DNA of 64,000 nt, taken from NCBI RefSeq assembly GCF_000214665.1, contig NC_015572.1:3968001-4032000 (forward strand), written 5' to 3'. Under the pieces are notes generated by a model. That model was not told the origin of the DNA. It searched no databases and was given only the letters and a program-made list of their open reading frames with translations. Source of the stretch: Methylomonas methanica MC09 (GTDB lineage: Bacteria > Pseudomonadota > Gammaproteobacteria > Methylococcales > Methylomonadaceae). Positions 47,871 through 57,324 of this stretch are shown here, in pieces (the first letter of the stretch is position 1; each line of letters starts with the position of its first letter). A program made the translations under genes and the position numbers.

Positions 47871-49157
47871 TTGGCCTTTAACTACATGCCTTTACACGAC
47901 AGCGATACCACCCGAGTACTTATTCTGGATATCTTGCGCCTTTCTCCAACGCTACCGGATTCTTCGCAACTACTTCGCATGAAAGAGCCGGACTGGGATT
48001 ACCTGATTAGGGTGGCTGGAATGCACCGGCTTGGTCCGGTGCTTCACGACTGTATTCTTCGTAAAAACTTATTACCGCTTACCCCTCCCCGGGTGGTAAA
48101 GGTTTTACAAAAAACAACACGCAAACATTCCCTTCGTAACCTGGCCCTCTATCAGGAACTGATTGCCGTTACTCGGTTGCTTGCCGCCTCGAAAATACCG
48201 TCGCTTGCACTAAAAGGGGCATTCCTTGCCAACTTCACCTACCAAGCAATAGGCCTCCGGCCAATGCGAGATATTGATCTGTTAGTTCCCAAAACGCATG
48301 TCGTCAAAGCGTTCGAACTGCTAAAAGAAAATGGATATCAAACTGGTTACGACGGCCTACCGGAAGCCCATCTTGAAGGTAAAAAAATCCATCTCCCACC
48401 GTTAGCCCGGCCCAATGGTATACCCATAGAACTCCATCACCGCCTGACCTTTCCCCATCCCAATGGCGTTACGGACGAATACGAATCGGCTATCTGGACG
48501 CGCAGCATTTCAAAACGAATGGGCAATACGTCCATCAAATTTCCCTGTGTGGAAGATCTGCTGCTTCACCTTTGCTATCACGCAACGGAGGGGCACCAAT
48601 TTTCCATCGGTCCCCTGGCGTTAATGGATGTGGCATTACTGATCCAGGACAATCAAATCGATTGGGACGAGATTGTGCGGATGGCGTCCAACGGTTGGCG
48701 ACACTATCTACTCGCCCCGCTTTATCTGGCAAAATTGCACATTGGCGCCGACATACCCGAATGGGTGATGGAGGCATTGGACGTAGGACGCGATAAAACC
48801 CAATGGCTGGAAAGCGCCGAATATCTGCTGTTTTCGGAACTTGGCGACCACATGCTATTGAATTCCAGCATGCAGAAAATTTTGTGTTCTGAAAATCTGC
48901 ACGAGCGCATCTGGTCTGTTACCGAAATTCTCTTCCCGACACGCGCCACGATTGCAACGCACTTCCCGGTCCGTCCCGACGCGTTCCGGGCCTTTCTATA
49001 CTACCCGAGTCACTGGCGGCGCTTAATGAAAAAAAAGTTACCGCTCTTAATATCCAGGCTGCTACAACAACCCGCTGAAATCGAAAAACTGGCTGCTCAC
49101 AAACAGGCGTTCAGCAGTTGGTTGGAAACCGATACCGGCCGAACACCCGATCAATAA
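47871..49157 (+). CDS. Nucleotidyltransferase-family protein (NTP_transf_5 type), RiPP/EPS-associated
   Basis: 428 aa. A short helical N-terminus, then the nucleotidyltransferase core: LALKGAFLANFTYQAIGLRP with MRDIDLLVP (the GxR...DxD pattern, about 120-145). The helical half ending the protein contains CVEDLLLHLCYHATEGHQF. Proteins of this family recur in lasso peptide loci next to HPr-kinase-like enzymes and in EPS loci. A role in nucleotidylating the peptide or a sugar is possible. Its 3' end overlaps the convergent glycosyltransferase gene by 7 bp. The start could also be the ATG two codons later (47886). Confidence 0.75.
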   Translation: MAFNYMPLHDSDTTRVLILDILRLSPTLPDSSQLLRMKEPDWDYLIRVAGMHRLGPVLHDCILRKNLLPLTPPRVVKVLQKTTRKHSLRNLALYQELIAVTRLLAASKIPSLALKGAFLANFTYQAIGLRPMRDIDLLVPKTHVVKAFELLKENGYQTGYDGLPEAHLEGKKIHLPPLARPNGIPIELHHRLTFPHPNGVTDEYESAIWTRSISKRMGNTSIKFPCVEDLLLHLCYHATEGHQFSIGPLALMDVALLIQDNQIDWDEIVRMASNGWRHYLLAPLYLAKLHIGADIPEWVMEALDVGRDKTQWLESAEYLLFSELGDHMLLNSSMQKILCSENLHERIWSVTEILFPTRATIATHFPVRPDAFRAFLYYPSHWRRLMKKKLPLLISRLLQQPAEIEKLAAHKQAFSSWLETDTGRTPDQ

Positions 49158-50596
49158 GCGTTTTTGCCGGTAAAGCCTCCCCTAACGGTCATCCAGACAA
49201 TTTTCATATCCAGCCGCAACGACCAATTCCGGATATATTGAAGATCGTAATCCACCCGTTTCTGCATTTTTTCGACTTTATCGGTCTCGCCTCGCAAACC
49301 ATTGACCTGCGCCCACCCGGTAATACCCGGCTTAACTTTATGACGCAACATGTAACCGTGAATCAGGCAGCGATATTGTTCGTTGTGTACCACCGCGTGC
49401 GGCCGCGGCCCCACTACCGACATCGTCCCTTGCAATACATTGATGAACTGCGGCAATTCATCGAGCGAAGTTCGCCTCAGAAAACGGCCGAAACGCGTGA
49501 CACGCGGATCGGCGGGCTTAGCCTGCCGGATATCATCGCCATCCTCGCAGACGTTCATCGAACGAAACTTCCAGACATACACCGGTTTGCCGTCCAAACC
49601 ATAGCGCTTCTGTCTAAATATGACCGGTCCGGGCGAAGACAGTTTTAGCGCCGCGGCGATAAGCAACATGGGGAGCGCAAGCAACGTCAGAATAGCCGAA
49701 CCGAGTAGAACATCCTCCAGCCGTTTAAGCGAACCACCAATACCGGTTAGCGGGGTTTCGTGAACGCTGACCACCGGTATCCCGTTCAAATTAACCCATT
49801 GCGCATGTTCCAATTCGAATGCGAAGAAATTCGGCATAAAGTATACCGAGACCGTTGTATCCGCCAGTTTTGCCAGCAACTCCAGAATAGTTTCCCTGGC
49901 TTGCTCGGGTAACGCGACATACACCACGTCTATCATGCCTTCGCGCGCATCCTCCACGAGCTGGGACAAGTCCCCCAACAGCTCAACCGACGTGTTCCAT
50001 AGCGAACCCTCCACCGGGCGATCGTCGTAGAAACCCTTTAACACCAGCCCCGTCCAGGGCATCGCATTTAATTCGTCCGCCAATCGGGCCCCGGCGCGAT
50101 TAGCGCCGGCAATCGCAACCGAGCGGGTGTTGCGCCCGTGGCGGCGTAGTTCGCGCAAAAATACACGAACGCATACCCGCACCGCCATTAGCGATAGAGG
50201 TGCCAGAAGCAACCACATGAAAAGCGTCTCCCGCAACGAATGCCCGGCAGCCTGATTGAAAAACGCCACCGCCAACACCAACCCAAACGCCGTCAGACAC
50301 GTCACGGCAACCAAACGCAGTTCGTTACCGAGCGAATTCATACGCCAGGAACCGTAAATACCCTTAGCCTCGCCTGCGGCGTAAAAACCGAGCGCGCCCA
50401 CTACGGCAATCTGCAGCCTATTGGCGTCGAAAACGCCTCCGCTCTGCAAAGAGCACACATACAGCGTTAGCACTAAAACCACTGCGTCCAGTAAGCGCTG
50501 TAACACGGCGACACTGGATGAATAGGGTCGTATATACCCTTTTGACGAACGTGCGGATTGCGGGCGGCGGTTAATTCTCATGTCGGCCAAAACCAC
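49151..50596 (-). CDS. Undecaprenyl-phosphate sugar phosphotransferase (WcaJ/EpsB-type initiating enzyme)
   Basis: 481 aa. Five N-terminal membrane helices, a Rossmann-like CoA_binding_3 segment (AIAGANRAGARLADEL), then the bacterial sugar-transferase domain: SPGPVIFRQKRYGLDGKPVYVWKF-type motif, RFGRFLRRTSLDELPQF, GPRPHAV, and KPGITGWAQVNGLRGET. It loads the first sugar phosphate (often glucose) onto undecaprenyl phosphate to begin EPS repeat synthesis. Its start overlaps the upstream WecG-like gene by 26 bp. Confidence 0.93.
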   Translation of the reverse strand: MVLADMRINRRPQSARSSKGYIRPYSSSVAVLQRLLDAVVLVLTLYVCSLQSGGVFDANRLQIAVVGALGFYAAGEAKGIYGSWRMNSLGNELRLVAVTCLTAFGLVLAVAFFNQAAGHSLRETLFMWLLLAPLSLMAVRVCVRVFLRELRRHGRNTRSVAIAGANRAGARLADELNAMPWTGLVLKGFYDDRPVEGSLWNTSVELLGDLSQLVEDAREGMIDVVYVALPEQARETILELLAKLADTTVSVYFMPNFFAFELEHAQWVNLNGIPVVSVHETPLTGIGGSLKRLEDVLLGSAILTLLALPMLLIAAALKLSSPGPVIFRQKRYGLDGKPVYVWKFRSMNVCEDGDDIRQAKPADPRVTRFGRFLRRTSLDELPQFINVLQGTMSVVGPRPHAVVHNEQYRCLIHGYMLRHKVKPGITGWAQVNGLRGETDKVEKMQKRVDYDLQYIRNWSLRLDMKIVWMTVRGGFTGKNAY

Positions 50597-51347
50597 GCGG
50601 TAAGCTTTTGCTCATCCGAGCGCGAATAAGCAATCCCAAGAAACACAGATTGGTAAACGCGTATCGCCGAAACAGGCGGCCCGGTTCCTGCCCCAATCGA
50701 AACAGCCATTCAAGCCCATAGCGCTGCATCCAAACCGGCGCGCGCCGCAACCTACCGGAAACGACATCGAACGAACCGCCCACGCCCATCCCCACCGATA
50801 CACCCAAGTGCTGCCAATGCGCCTGCAGAAAATGTTCTTTTTTCGGCGAGCTGATACCTATAAACAAAATGCCCGCTCCCGATCCGCGAATTGCCTCGAC
50901 AATATCCTGTTCCTCGTATTCGCTAAAATAGCCGTCGCGAATCCCGGCAACTTTTAAACCGGGCTCGATTTCCGCCAAGCGCCGGGCAGCGGCCCGCACG
51001 ATCTCGGGACGGGCTCCCAACAGATACACGCTTCGATCCAATCCGGCAGCCAAACCACATAGCTCGGCCATCAGATCAATGCCCGCGCGTCGCTCCGGCG
51101 GCGCAATCCCCAACACTTTCAACCCAAAACTAATACCCGCGCCATCCATATGCACCACTTCCGCTTCGCGCAACGCCGCCATCAGCGCCGGATTGCCGCG
51201 CGCATCAACCAGCTTGGCCACGTTTAAACCCTCAATACGCAAGCGCGTCCGGCCTTTCAATGCCATGGCGGCACGCTCTAAAACCTCGTGGGGTGCGATC
51301 AAGTCCAACGGACATCCCAAAAATAACGTGCGCGCCGCCGCCTTCAC
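50571..51347 (-). CDS. WecG/TagA/CpsF family glycosyltransferase
   Basis: 258 aa. GT26 family features: NVAKLVDARGNPALMAALRE, DGAGISFGLKVLG, DLMAELCGLA, SVYLLGARPEIVRAAA, GIRDGYF, LFIGISSPKKEHFLQAH, and GVGGSFDVVSGRLRRAPVW. It adds the second sugar (ManNAcA- or ManNAc-type in characterised members) to the lipid-linked primer. Four-bp overlap with the GT4 gene. Confidence 0.93.
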   Translation of the reverse strand: MKAAARTLFLGCPLDLIAPHEVLERAAMALKGRTRLRIEGLNVAKLVDARGNPALMAALREAEVVHMDGAGISFGLKVLGIAPPERRAGIDLMAELCGLAAGLDRSVYLLGARPEIVRAAARRLAEIEPGLKVAGIRDGYFSEYEEQDIVEAIRGSGAGILFIGISSPKKEHFLQAHWQHLGVSVGMGVGGSFDVVSGRLRRAPVWMQRYGLEWLFRLGQEPGRLFRRYAFTNLCFLGLLIRARMSKSLPRGFGRHEN

Positions 51348-52432
51348 ACCGCCCCCTGCATTTTATCGGCATCGTCATAAAGGGCGGAAATTCGGTGGGT
51401 ATTGCGCTCCCAGGTAAAATGCTCGCGGACAGTACGTTGAACCTTATCGGAGAGCGGCCGGGTAGCGACCCTGTTTATCTGCTCCGCCATACGAAGCACA
51501 TCCCCCACCGGAAACAGCACATCCTGCTCCAGTAAATCGAGGACGGCCCGGTTACCGGGAATGTCGCTAGCGACTACCGGCAAGCCCATAAGAATCATTT
51601 CAATCAACACCGTTGGCATGCCTTCAACCGCGGAAGGCATGACGAAAACATCAGCTGCGGCGGCCAGCCGCGCCACATCGGCATCTTCGGCGAAACCATA
51701 AAACTTTACCCGCGCGCCAACCCCAAGGTCGCTAACCAAGGCGGCCAATCGCTCCGCGTCCGGGCCTCGCCCGACAATATGTAATACTGCGCCCGACAGC
51801 GTGGGGTAGGTTAGCGCTTTGATGGCATCGTCAAGGCGTTTGACCCGGTCCAGCCGGCCTACGGACAACAGGGCAGGCGCTCCCGGCAGCTTGCCGCCGC
51901 GAGAGACGCGGCGCGCCTCCACGTCGCGCCCGAGAACGCAATTGGGAACAATCACGGGGTGGGTCACGCGCAGCTGCCTGGCGGTCAAATAGTGCAGCCA
52001 ATGCTCGGACAATAAAATTACCGCATTGCTGTTCAGCAACAACCAACGTTCGATAGAGACATCCCACGCGCACTTGGCAAGCCTTTTAAGTCCGCGGGCA
52101 TCATCGTAATAGCAATGCGGCGTGTAAATCACCCGTCGTCCGCACAGCATCGCCAGGAAAGCCGCGAATGCGGCAAACGGCTTACGCGCGCCATGAATGT
52201 GCAAAATATCCGCCCAGACTATATGGCGCCATACCCCGAGCCATCCCGCCCGCTCAACCTGATAGGTTCCACCGCCTGCCGGGCAATCGACCACTCTTGC
52301 TACCACGCGAACGCAATTGCCCTGATTTACCAATATTTCCGCTAAGCCGGCAATATGCCGGGCCACGCCGCCACCGCCCTTGTCGGGCTCGAAATCGCTA
52401 TAAACCTGAAGAACATTACCAATCAATGACAA
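51344..52432 (-). CDS. Glycosyltransferase family 4 protein
   Basis: 362 aa, GT-B fold. N-terminal DKGGGGVARHIAGLAEIL, central LLSVGRLDRVKRLDDAIKAL, and the donor-site motif FVMPSAVEGMPTVLIEMILMG with the EGMP..E nucleotide-sugar contact. It extends the EPS repeat unit; donor and acceptor are unknown. Confidence 0.92.
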   Translation of the reverse strand: MSLIGNVLQVYSDFEPDKGGGGVARHIAGLAEILVNQGNCVRVVARVVDCPAGGGTYQVERAGWLGVWRHIVWADILHIHGARKPFAAFAAFLAMLCGRRVIYTPHCYYDDARGLKRLAKCAWDVSIERWLLLNSNAVILLSEHWLHYLTARQLRVTHPVIVPNCVLGRDVEARRVSRGGKLPGAPALLSVGRLDRVKRLDDAIKALTYPTLSGAVLHIVGRGPDAERLAALVSDLGVGARVKFYGFAEDADVARLAAAADVFVMPSAVEGMPTVLIEMILMGLPVVASDIPGNRAVLDLLEQDVLFPVGDVLRMAEQINRVATRPLSDKVQRTVREHFTWERNTHRISALYDDADKMQGAV

Positions 52433-52590
52433 TTCCTTAATATTATTCCGATTTTATTCTACCCAAATCCTAATCAGCCTGATTATCGTCAACGGCGTTA
52501 TGCGAAACCGAGTAACCTTAGGCGCCGGGCGATATTCGAATTGCCTCGGCCAAACCTAAATGCAAACATCTTGAATATAGCTTAAACGAT

Positions 52591-53928
52591 CTAGCGGCCG
52601 TCTCCGGCAGACATCCGCTGATCGCGCAACTCAAGTGATGCAGATAAACGGGACAGGTGCGCGGTGCGAACCGCACCACCGGCCATCAACCAAGGAGCCG
52701 CCATACCGGACAGAGTCAGGATATGATCCGATGTCACCAAAGTAGAAGAGAAACCCACCAACAAAACCGCTACCGTCCAAGCCAATCCTCGTTCGCCGGC
52801 ATCGCTGGCGACCAGCAAGCGGATACAATTCACATAAAACCAAAGGAATATTAAAGCGCCCGGTAATCCCAGTTGAAACGCAATTGAGAAGAAGGCGCCC
52901 TCGCCGCCGCCGATAACCTCCGATTTACTCTGCGCGGCGATCGCTCCCTGACGCCCAACCCCTTCGCCGAGCACCAGTATTTGGGGAAATTCCACCAGAT
53001 TCTTCCGTAACGCGTTCCAATGACTGATAGTTGAGCTGTCATAGCCGGAAAGATCTGTGTAAATAGCATGAAATGTCAGCAAAAGCGCCAATCCTCCCAA
53101 CCCTCCTACGACGCCCCAACGCCAAGCGCGTCTGATTCTCAACAAGCCGCTACGCGCCGCCAACACGCCCAGAACACCAACCCCCGCTACGATCATGGCT
53201 CCGCGGGTACCGGATTGCCAGATTCCGAAACCCATAAATCCCGTGAACAACACCGCTATTATGCGCCAACGGTGAGCAAACAATGCCAGCATCATCACCG
53301 ACACAGCGGCCAGAAATGCACCCTGCGCCAACGGCGCAGCCAACAACCCCGCCGCCCGACGCTCCATTTCCAAACTCCTGAAAAAATTCCAGGGCAACTG
53401 AGTAATCGGATCCAGCCCTAACTCAACCCGCTTAACTTCGGTCATATACTCCGGAAACCGTATGGTATCGATCCAAAATTCCGTATGTTCAATTTCCCAC
53501 ACGCCGAAAACGGTACTACAGAGAGCCAGCAATATCCAAATCGCCAGGACGGTATGCAATTCCCTATCGAAACGTAAGCAGTAGTAACCGACCAAAAATA
53601 AAAACATCGGCAACACCAAAGTACCGGCCGATAACAATGCAATTTGACCGGGTATCCCGTCCTTTAGCCCCACGCCAAGAAAAAAAGCGACGAAGGCGAA
53701 ATAAAACACTATAGGCAGCCCCAACATACGAGGGATACGCACGGTTCCAAGACATAGCATAGCGACGACAACAATGGAGACATCTCTCAGGCTGCGCAGC
53801 GTGGCCGCCAACGGCGAACCGCCACCGTACAACCAAGCTGTCACGATGTCGAGCACCGGGAACGCCGATGCCAGAATCAACACATAATAAAACCTTAGCG
53901 AATTACAGGGCCGCACAACACCGACCAC
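52591..53928 (-). CDS. O-antigen ligase / polymerase-like membrane protein
   Basis: 445 aa with about 11 hydrophobic helices and a large periplasmic loop before VLGEGVGRQGA, an Arg/Gly-containing motif near the Wzy_C domain. It probably polymerises or ligates EPS units. First true enzyme gene of the four-gene minus-strand EPS operon. Only 11 bp separate its start from the stop of the truncated B2 homologue, so the two are transcribed together. Confidence 0.8.
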   Translation of the reverse strand: MVGVVRPCNSLRFYYVLILASAFPVLDIVTAWLYGGGSPLAATLRSLRDVSIVVVAMLCLGTVRIPRMLGLPIVFYFAFVAFFLGVGLKDGIPGQIALLSAGTLVLPMFLFLVGYYCLRFDRELHTVLAIWILLALCSTVFGVWEIEHTEFWIDTIRFPEYMTEVKRVELGLDPITQLPWNFFRSLEMERRAAGLLAAPLAQGAFLAAVSVMMLALFAHRWRIIAVLFTGFMGFGIWQSGTRGAMIVAGVGVLGVLAARSGLLRIRRAWRWGVVGGLGGLALLLTFHAIYTDLSGYDSSTISHWNALRKNLVEFPQILVLGEGVGRQGAIAAQSKSEVIGGGEGAFFSIAFQLGLPGALIFLWFYVNCIRLLVASDAGERGLAWTVAVLLVGFSSTLVTSDHILTLSGMAAPWLMAGGAVRTAHLSRLSASLELRDQRMSAGDGR

Positions 53929-53939
53929 CCGAAACGTCT

Positions 53940-54161
53940 TCAGCCAATAAAACCAACCTGCTCAGAAACAAAGCATCCTAACTTGGTAAAACGGCCGAAA
54001 CCCGCACCGCCGGTTATGCGAAAAGGAACAAACAGAATCAGTAACCGAGCCATCCGCGGCAATAGCCAAGCCGGCAATAACCAGGCTTTCTCAAACCGGC
54101 CGAGCCGCCCAAAGCTTTGCAGCCTGCGGATGATTAAGAGCAATAACATAGGTTGAGTCAC
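53940..54161 (-). pseudogene. Lasso-peptide B2 leader peptidase homologue with its catalytic core deleted in frame
   Basis: The open frame of 73 aa joins two pieces of a B2 protein. N-terminal: RRLQSFGRLGRFEKAWLLPA, WLL, RMARLLILFVPFR (B2 proteins begin with this helix and end it in PFRxxAxxLG). C-terminal: ITGGAGFGRFTKLGCFVS, the usual last strand pair of B2 (VTGGxxFGxFTxxGCF). The join is near 54017-54020. Complete B2 proteins are about 145-150 aa, and the missing about 75 residues contain the transglutaminase-like catalytic Cys and the HAWV His. As it stands it cannot be a peptidase. It might still fold as a small membrane-associated remnant. Confidence 0.75.
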
Positions 54162-54482
54162 GATGAAATGGTTATTTCGCCAGTAAAATTATCGGAACGC
54201 GTCGGATGCTACTCTACGCGGCAATGCGAGCAAATCGTAAATAAAGCATAGCATAGGCGTCGTTACGTCCGCACCGAGTCGGCCGTCTGATCAAGCGCCG
54301 TCATTTCAAATGTCCGCTTAGGATACTTCAAACCGAGCCACTGGCAATCAAGCATAAGGTTGGTTTCTAATGCGCTCCCATGCGCGCGGTAGCGCCTGCT
54401 ACGCGATACGGCAATTTCGAAGTATTGTAACTAAGCGCTTCAATGTATAGAATGAGTCTGAACGTAGTCAAAATATTATCTC
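54162..54482. other. Divergent intergenic region before the PqqD-kinase operon
   Basis: 321 bp between the B2 remnant (minus) and the PqqD gene (plus). No additional gene or precursor-like frame was seen. It must hold promoters in both directions; no strong -35/-10 or -24/-12 match was recognised. Confidence 0.45.
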
Positions 54483-54794
54483 ATGACCCGCATCCGGCAG
54501 TTACTATCCCTGTCTTCGGCTATCCGCCGCAGCGAAAACAGTTTGAGCGCCGAAGTCGATGATACCGTGGTGTTAATGTCTATCCAACAAGGCGCCTATT
54601 ACAGCCTCGACAGCATAGGCGCCGAGATTTGGCGACGGCTAGACCGGCCCATGCTGGTAACTGAACTGTGTGCGATACTTAAACAGGAATATGATGCCGA
54701 ACCAACCACCATCCAGCGTGATGTGCTGGCCTTGCTCGAATCTCTCGATAAGGAATGCCTGATTGAGATAGTTCCGGAACCGACAGCCCGATAG
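54483..54794 (+). CDS. PqqD family RiPP recognition protein (lasso B1-like)
   Basis: 103 aa. The winged-helix RRE fold is visible in VDDTVVLMSIQQGAYYSLDS, then IGAEIWRRLDRPM, ELCAILKQEYD and IQRDVLALLESLDKECLIEI. Stand-alone proteins of this type (B1) bind the leader peptide of lasso and other RiPP precursors at a YxxPxL-like motif, and the 58.5-kb peptide has WxxPxL. It is followed after 11 bp by the kinase gene. The start ATG has a weak ribosome site. Confidence 0.9.
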   Translation: MTRIRQLLSLSSAIRRSENSLSAEVDDTVVLMSIQQGAYYSLDSIGAEIWRRLDRPMLVTELCAILKQEYDAEPTTIQRDVLALLESLDKECLIEIVPEPTAR

Positions 54795-54805
54795 GCTTAC
54801 TGCGA

Positions 54806-55771
54806 ATGCAAGGCGACCTCACTCTATGCGGCTGGCGCGTCCGCTCCGAACTCGCCTTACCGGAGCTGCTTCCATGGCACGACAACTTAAAACCGGTGGA
54901 CATCGAAATTTCCTTCGGCGCCGTCCCCAGCCCCACCCTGCCGCCGCTATTCGAGTTGCCGCACAGTAAACTGTGGGCCAACCGTTGCTTCCTGCTCCAA
55001 TTAGAAAACGTCGGGAAATTCTGGGTGGAAAACGGCAGGCGTATTATTCTGGAACCCGCCCAAAATGCCGACGAATCGGAGCTGCGTACTTTCCTGCTCG
55101 GTTCGGTACTCGGTGTTTTATGTCACCAGCGCGGATTGCTACCCGTACACGCGTCGACTACCCGCATCAACGGTCGTTCCATCCTGATCGCAGGCGACTC
55201 GGGCAGCGGAAAGTCCACGTTAGCAGCGGCCCTGGGGGCTCGCGGCCAGGCATTGGTAGCGGATGACATTTCGGCTTTCGACGCACAAACCGCAATGCTG
55301 CTGCCGGCTTTCCCCCTGCATAAACTCTCGAGCGATGTGCTTGATAGACTGTCATTACCAAACCAAGGCCTAGTAGCAAACCGTCCGGGCCAACCCAAAT
55401 TCAATGTGCCGGCAGCGAACGGCTTCACGCCGACACCGTTACCGCCATCGGTAATCTACGTCCTGCATTCCGACAGGCGCGTTAAAGGCGTTACCATTGA
55501 GCGCGCTTCGCCTGCAATGGCCATGACCCTGCTTGACCGCATGATTTATCGCCGCGCGGTCGGCTTAAAAATCCAGTCCCGGCAATCACTGTTCCTGGCC
55601 TTATCCACACTGGCAGGACTTGCTCCTGTCTACCGGTTGCGGCGGGAATCCGGTTTATCGCTGGATCATCTGGATGCGCTTGCGGAACGCGTCGAAGCGC
55701 ACGCTTACGCAATACACGAACAAAAAACCGCCGAAAAAATCCACCTTCACTCTGAAACCATCACGGAATGA
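54806..55771 (+). CDS. HPr-kinase-like P-loop protein (lasso tailoring kinase type)
   Basis: 321 aa. An N-terminal beta-rich substrate domain (about 1-105) is followed by the kinase core: LLPVHASTTRINGRSILIAG, P-loop GDSGSGKST (about 131-139), ALVADDISAF with the HprK-type Asp pair, and PLHKLSSDVLDRL. It is much longer than HPr kinase and lacks the LarA-type context. The same family in paeninodin-type lasso clusters phosphorylates the peptide's C-terminal Ser; the candidate precursor here ends in Ser. Its stop overlaps the sulfotransferase start (ATGA). Confidence 0.87.
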   Translation: MQGDLTLCGWRVRSELALPELLPWHDNLKPVDIEISFGAVPSPTLPPLFELPHSKLWANRCFLLQLENVGKFWVENGRRIILEPAQNADESELRTFLLGSVLGVLCHQRGLLPVHASTTRINGRSILIAGDSGSGKSTLAAALGARGQALVADDISAFDAQTAMLLPAFPLHKLSSDVLDRLSLPNQGLVANRPGQPKFNVPAANGFTPTPLPPSVIYVLHSDRRVKGVTIERASPAMAMTLLDRMIYRRAVGLKIQSRQSLFLALSTLAGLAPVYRLRRESGLSLDHLDALAERVEAHAYAIHEQKTAEKIHLHSETITE

Positions 55772-56601
55772 CGGGTTATTTCTGGCTGGCCTCTTACCCC
55801 AAGTCCGGCAATACGTGGCTGAGACTTTTTCTTGAAAGCCTGAACACGGACGGCGCGATGCCCGACATCAACGCCATGACTTTCAGCTCCGGCCATGCGG
55901 CGATGCGGGACGAATTCGAGCGGATACTCGACATCGAATCCAACGACCTGACCGACGCGGAAATTGCCTGTGCACGGCCGCGCTTTTACGAACTGAAATC
56001 CCAAACCGCAAGTTCGGCAATGATATGCAAGGTACATGACGCCTGGGGAATGACACCTGCCGGCGAACCGTTGTTTCCGCCCGAGCTGACGCTGGGCGTA
56101 ATCTATTTGATCCGCGATCCGCGCGACGTGGCGGTCTCGTTGGCCCATCACATGCGACAGAGTGTGGATCAAACCATAGAACGAATGGGCAACACCGACG
56201 CCATGATGTCCATGTCCAAACGGTTTATTCCCAAGCAACTGCCGCAACGGCTGAATTCATGGAACGGCCACATCGAAAGTTGGCTTAGCGCGCCGGTAAA
56301 ACGCCTGTTGCTAAAATACGAGGACATGCTTTCCGACCCTGTGCGACACTTCGGCGCGACGGCCCGTTTCCTTGGCATTCACACCGACGATGCCAAAATT
56401 GTTGCCGCTGTGGAAGCCGTTACTTTTGAACGCTTGCGGGCGGCTGAAAAGGCCGATGGATTTATCGAAGCGCCGCCCGGGGTGGACGATTTCTTTCGCC
56501 GAGGCATGGCCGGCGGCTGGCGCGACAGCCTTACCTCGGCGCAAATCGCGCGCATAGAATCAGACCACGGCGCCATGATGCGCAGATTCGACTATCTGTG
56601 A
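55768..56601 (+). CDS. PAPS-dependent sulfotransferase
   Basis: 277 aa. 5'-phosphosulfate loop WLASYPKSGNTWLRLFLES (about 4-22), catalytic-type His/Lys region MICKVHDAW, 3'-phosphate motif VIYLIRDPRDVAVSLAHH (about 110-127), and C-terminal FRRGMAGGWRD, the cofactor-binding segment of cytosolic sulfotransferases. Overlapped by 4 bp with the kinase gene, so PqqD-kinase-sulfotransferase are one unit. The acceptor may be the RiPP or the EPS. Confidence 0.93.
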   Translation: MTGYFWLASYPKSGNTWLRLFLESLNTDGAMPDINAMTFSSGHAAMRDEFERILDIESNDLTDAEIACARPRFYELKSQTASSAMICKVHDAWGMTPAGEPLFPPELTLGVIYLIRDPRDVAVSLAHHMRQSVDQTIERMGNTDAMMSMSKRFIPKQLPQRLNSWNGHIESWLSAPVKRLLLKYEDMLSDPVRHFGATARFLGIHTDDAKIVAAVEAVTFERLRAAEKADGFIEAPPGVDDFFRRGMAGGWRDSLTSAQIARIESDHGAMMRRFDYL

Positions 56602-56762
56602 AATCCGACAAAAATTCCTGAATTATTCGCCATTCTGAACTATGCTGACCCCGGTCGGCTGATTAACGGCCTAGTTGTTTCGCCGATAACCCAGGTCAAT
56701 ACCGCTGTAATCACTTCCTTGACCAGGCTCATTTAACCGTATCATTCGCGGGAGGATAGACG

Positions 56763-57302
56763 ATGGACTCATATCTAGGAGAAGTTAAGCTCTGGGCGCT
56801 CAACTTCGCACCCAAGGGCTGGCATTTATGCGACGGCACCCTAATGCCGGTCGCGCAAAATCAGGCGCTTTTCTCACTGCTCAACAACTACTACGGCGGT
56901 GACGGCAGAACCAACTTCGCGCTACCCGACTTGCGCGGGCGCGTGCCGGTTGCTACCGGGCACAATAGCCAAACCGGCGCCAATCCGCAGCTTGGCGACA
57001 AGGGCGGCACGGAAACCACAACGCTGACTCAACAACAAACACCGCCGCATAATCATGCGGTAAATGTCCGCGGCGATAACGGCAATCAAGCCGGCGGCTT
57101 GAACCGCCACATCGCCGCGGCGGTCGCCTCGACACCGCCCGGCGGCGCGATACCGCTGTATGCATCGGACGGCGCATCAGTGGCACTAGCCCCCGAGACG
57201 GTCAGCATTGAGGGCGGCGGCGAAGCGCACAATAACATGCAGCCCTATCTGGCTCTGAACTATTACATCTGCACAAATGGCGTTTACCCGCCGCGTCCCT
57301 AA
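56763..57302 (+). CDS. Tail-collar domain protein 1 (MdpB-like)
   Basis: 179 aa. Collar domain at 1-60 (YLGEVKLWALNFAPKGWHLC, DGTLMPV, GDGRTNFALPDLRGRVPV), a His-containing central motif (PPHNHAVNVRG) and a conserved tail (MQPYLALNYYICTNGVYP). Homologues are called microcystin-dependent protein or tail fiber protein. A GGGAGG ribosome site precedes the ATG. First of three tandem paralogues. No capsid, tape-measure, baseplate or lysis gene is near. Confidence 0.9.
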   Translation: MDSYLGEVKLWALNFAPKGWHLCDGTLMPVAQNQALFSLLNNYYGGDGRTNFALPDLRGRVPVATGHNSQTGANPQLGDKGGTETTTLTQQQTPPHNHAVNVRGDNGNQAGGLNRHIAAAVASTPPGGAIPLYASDGASVALAPETVSIEGGGEAHNNMQPYLALNYYICTNGVYPPRP

Positions 57303-57324
57303 ACCGTCTCCTGGAGGAATCATC

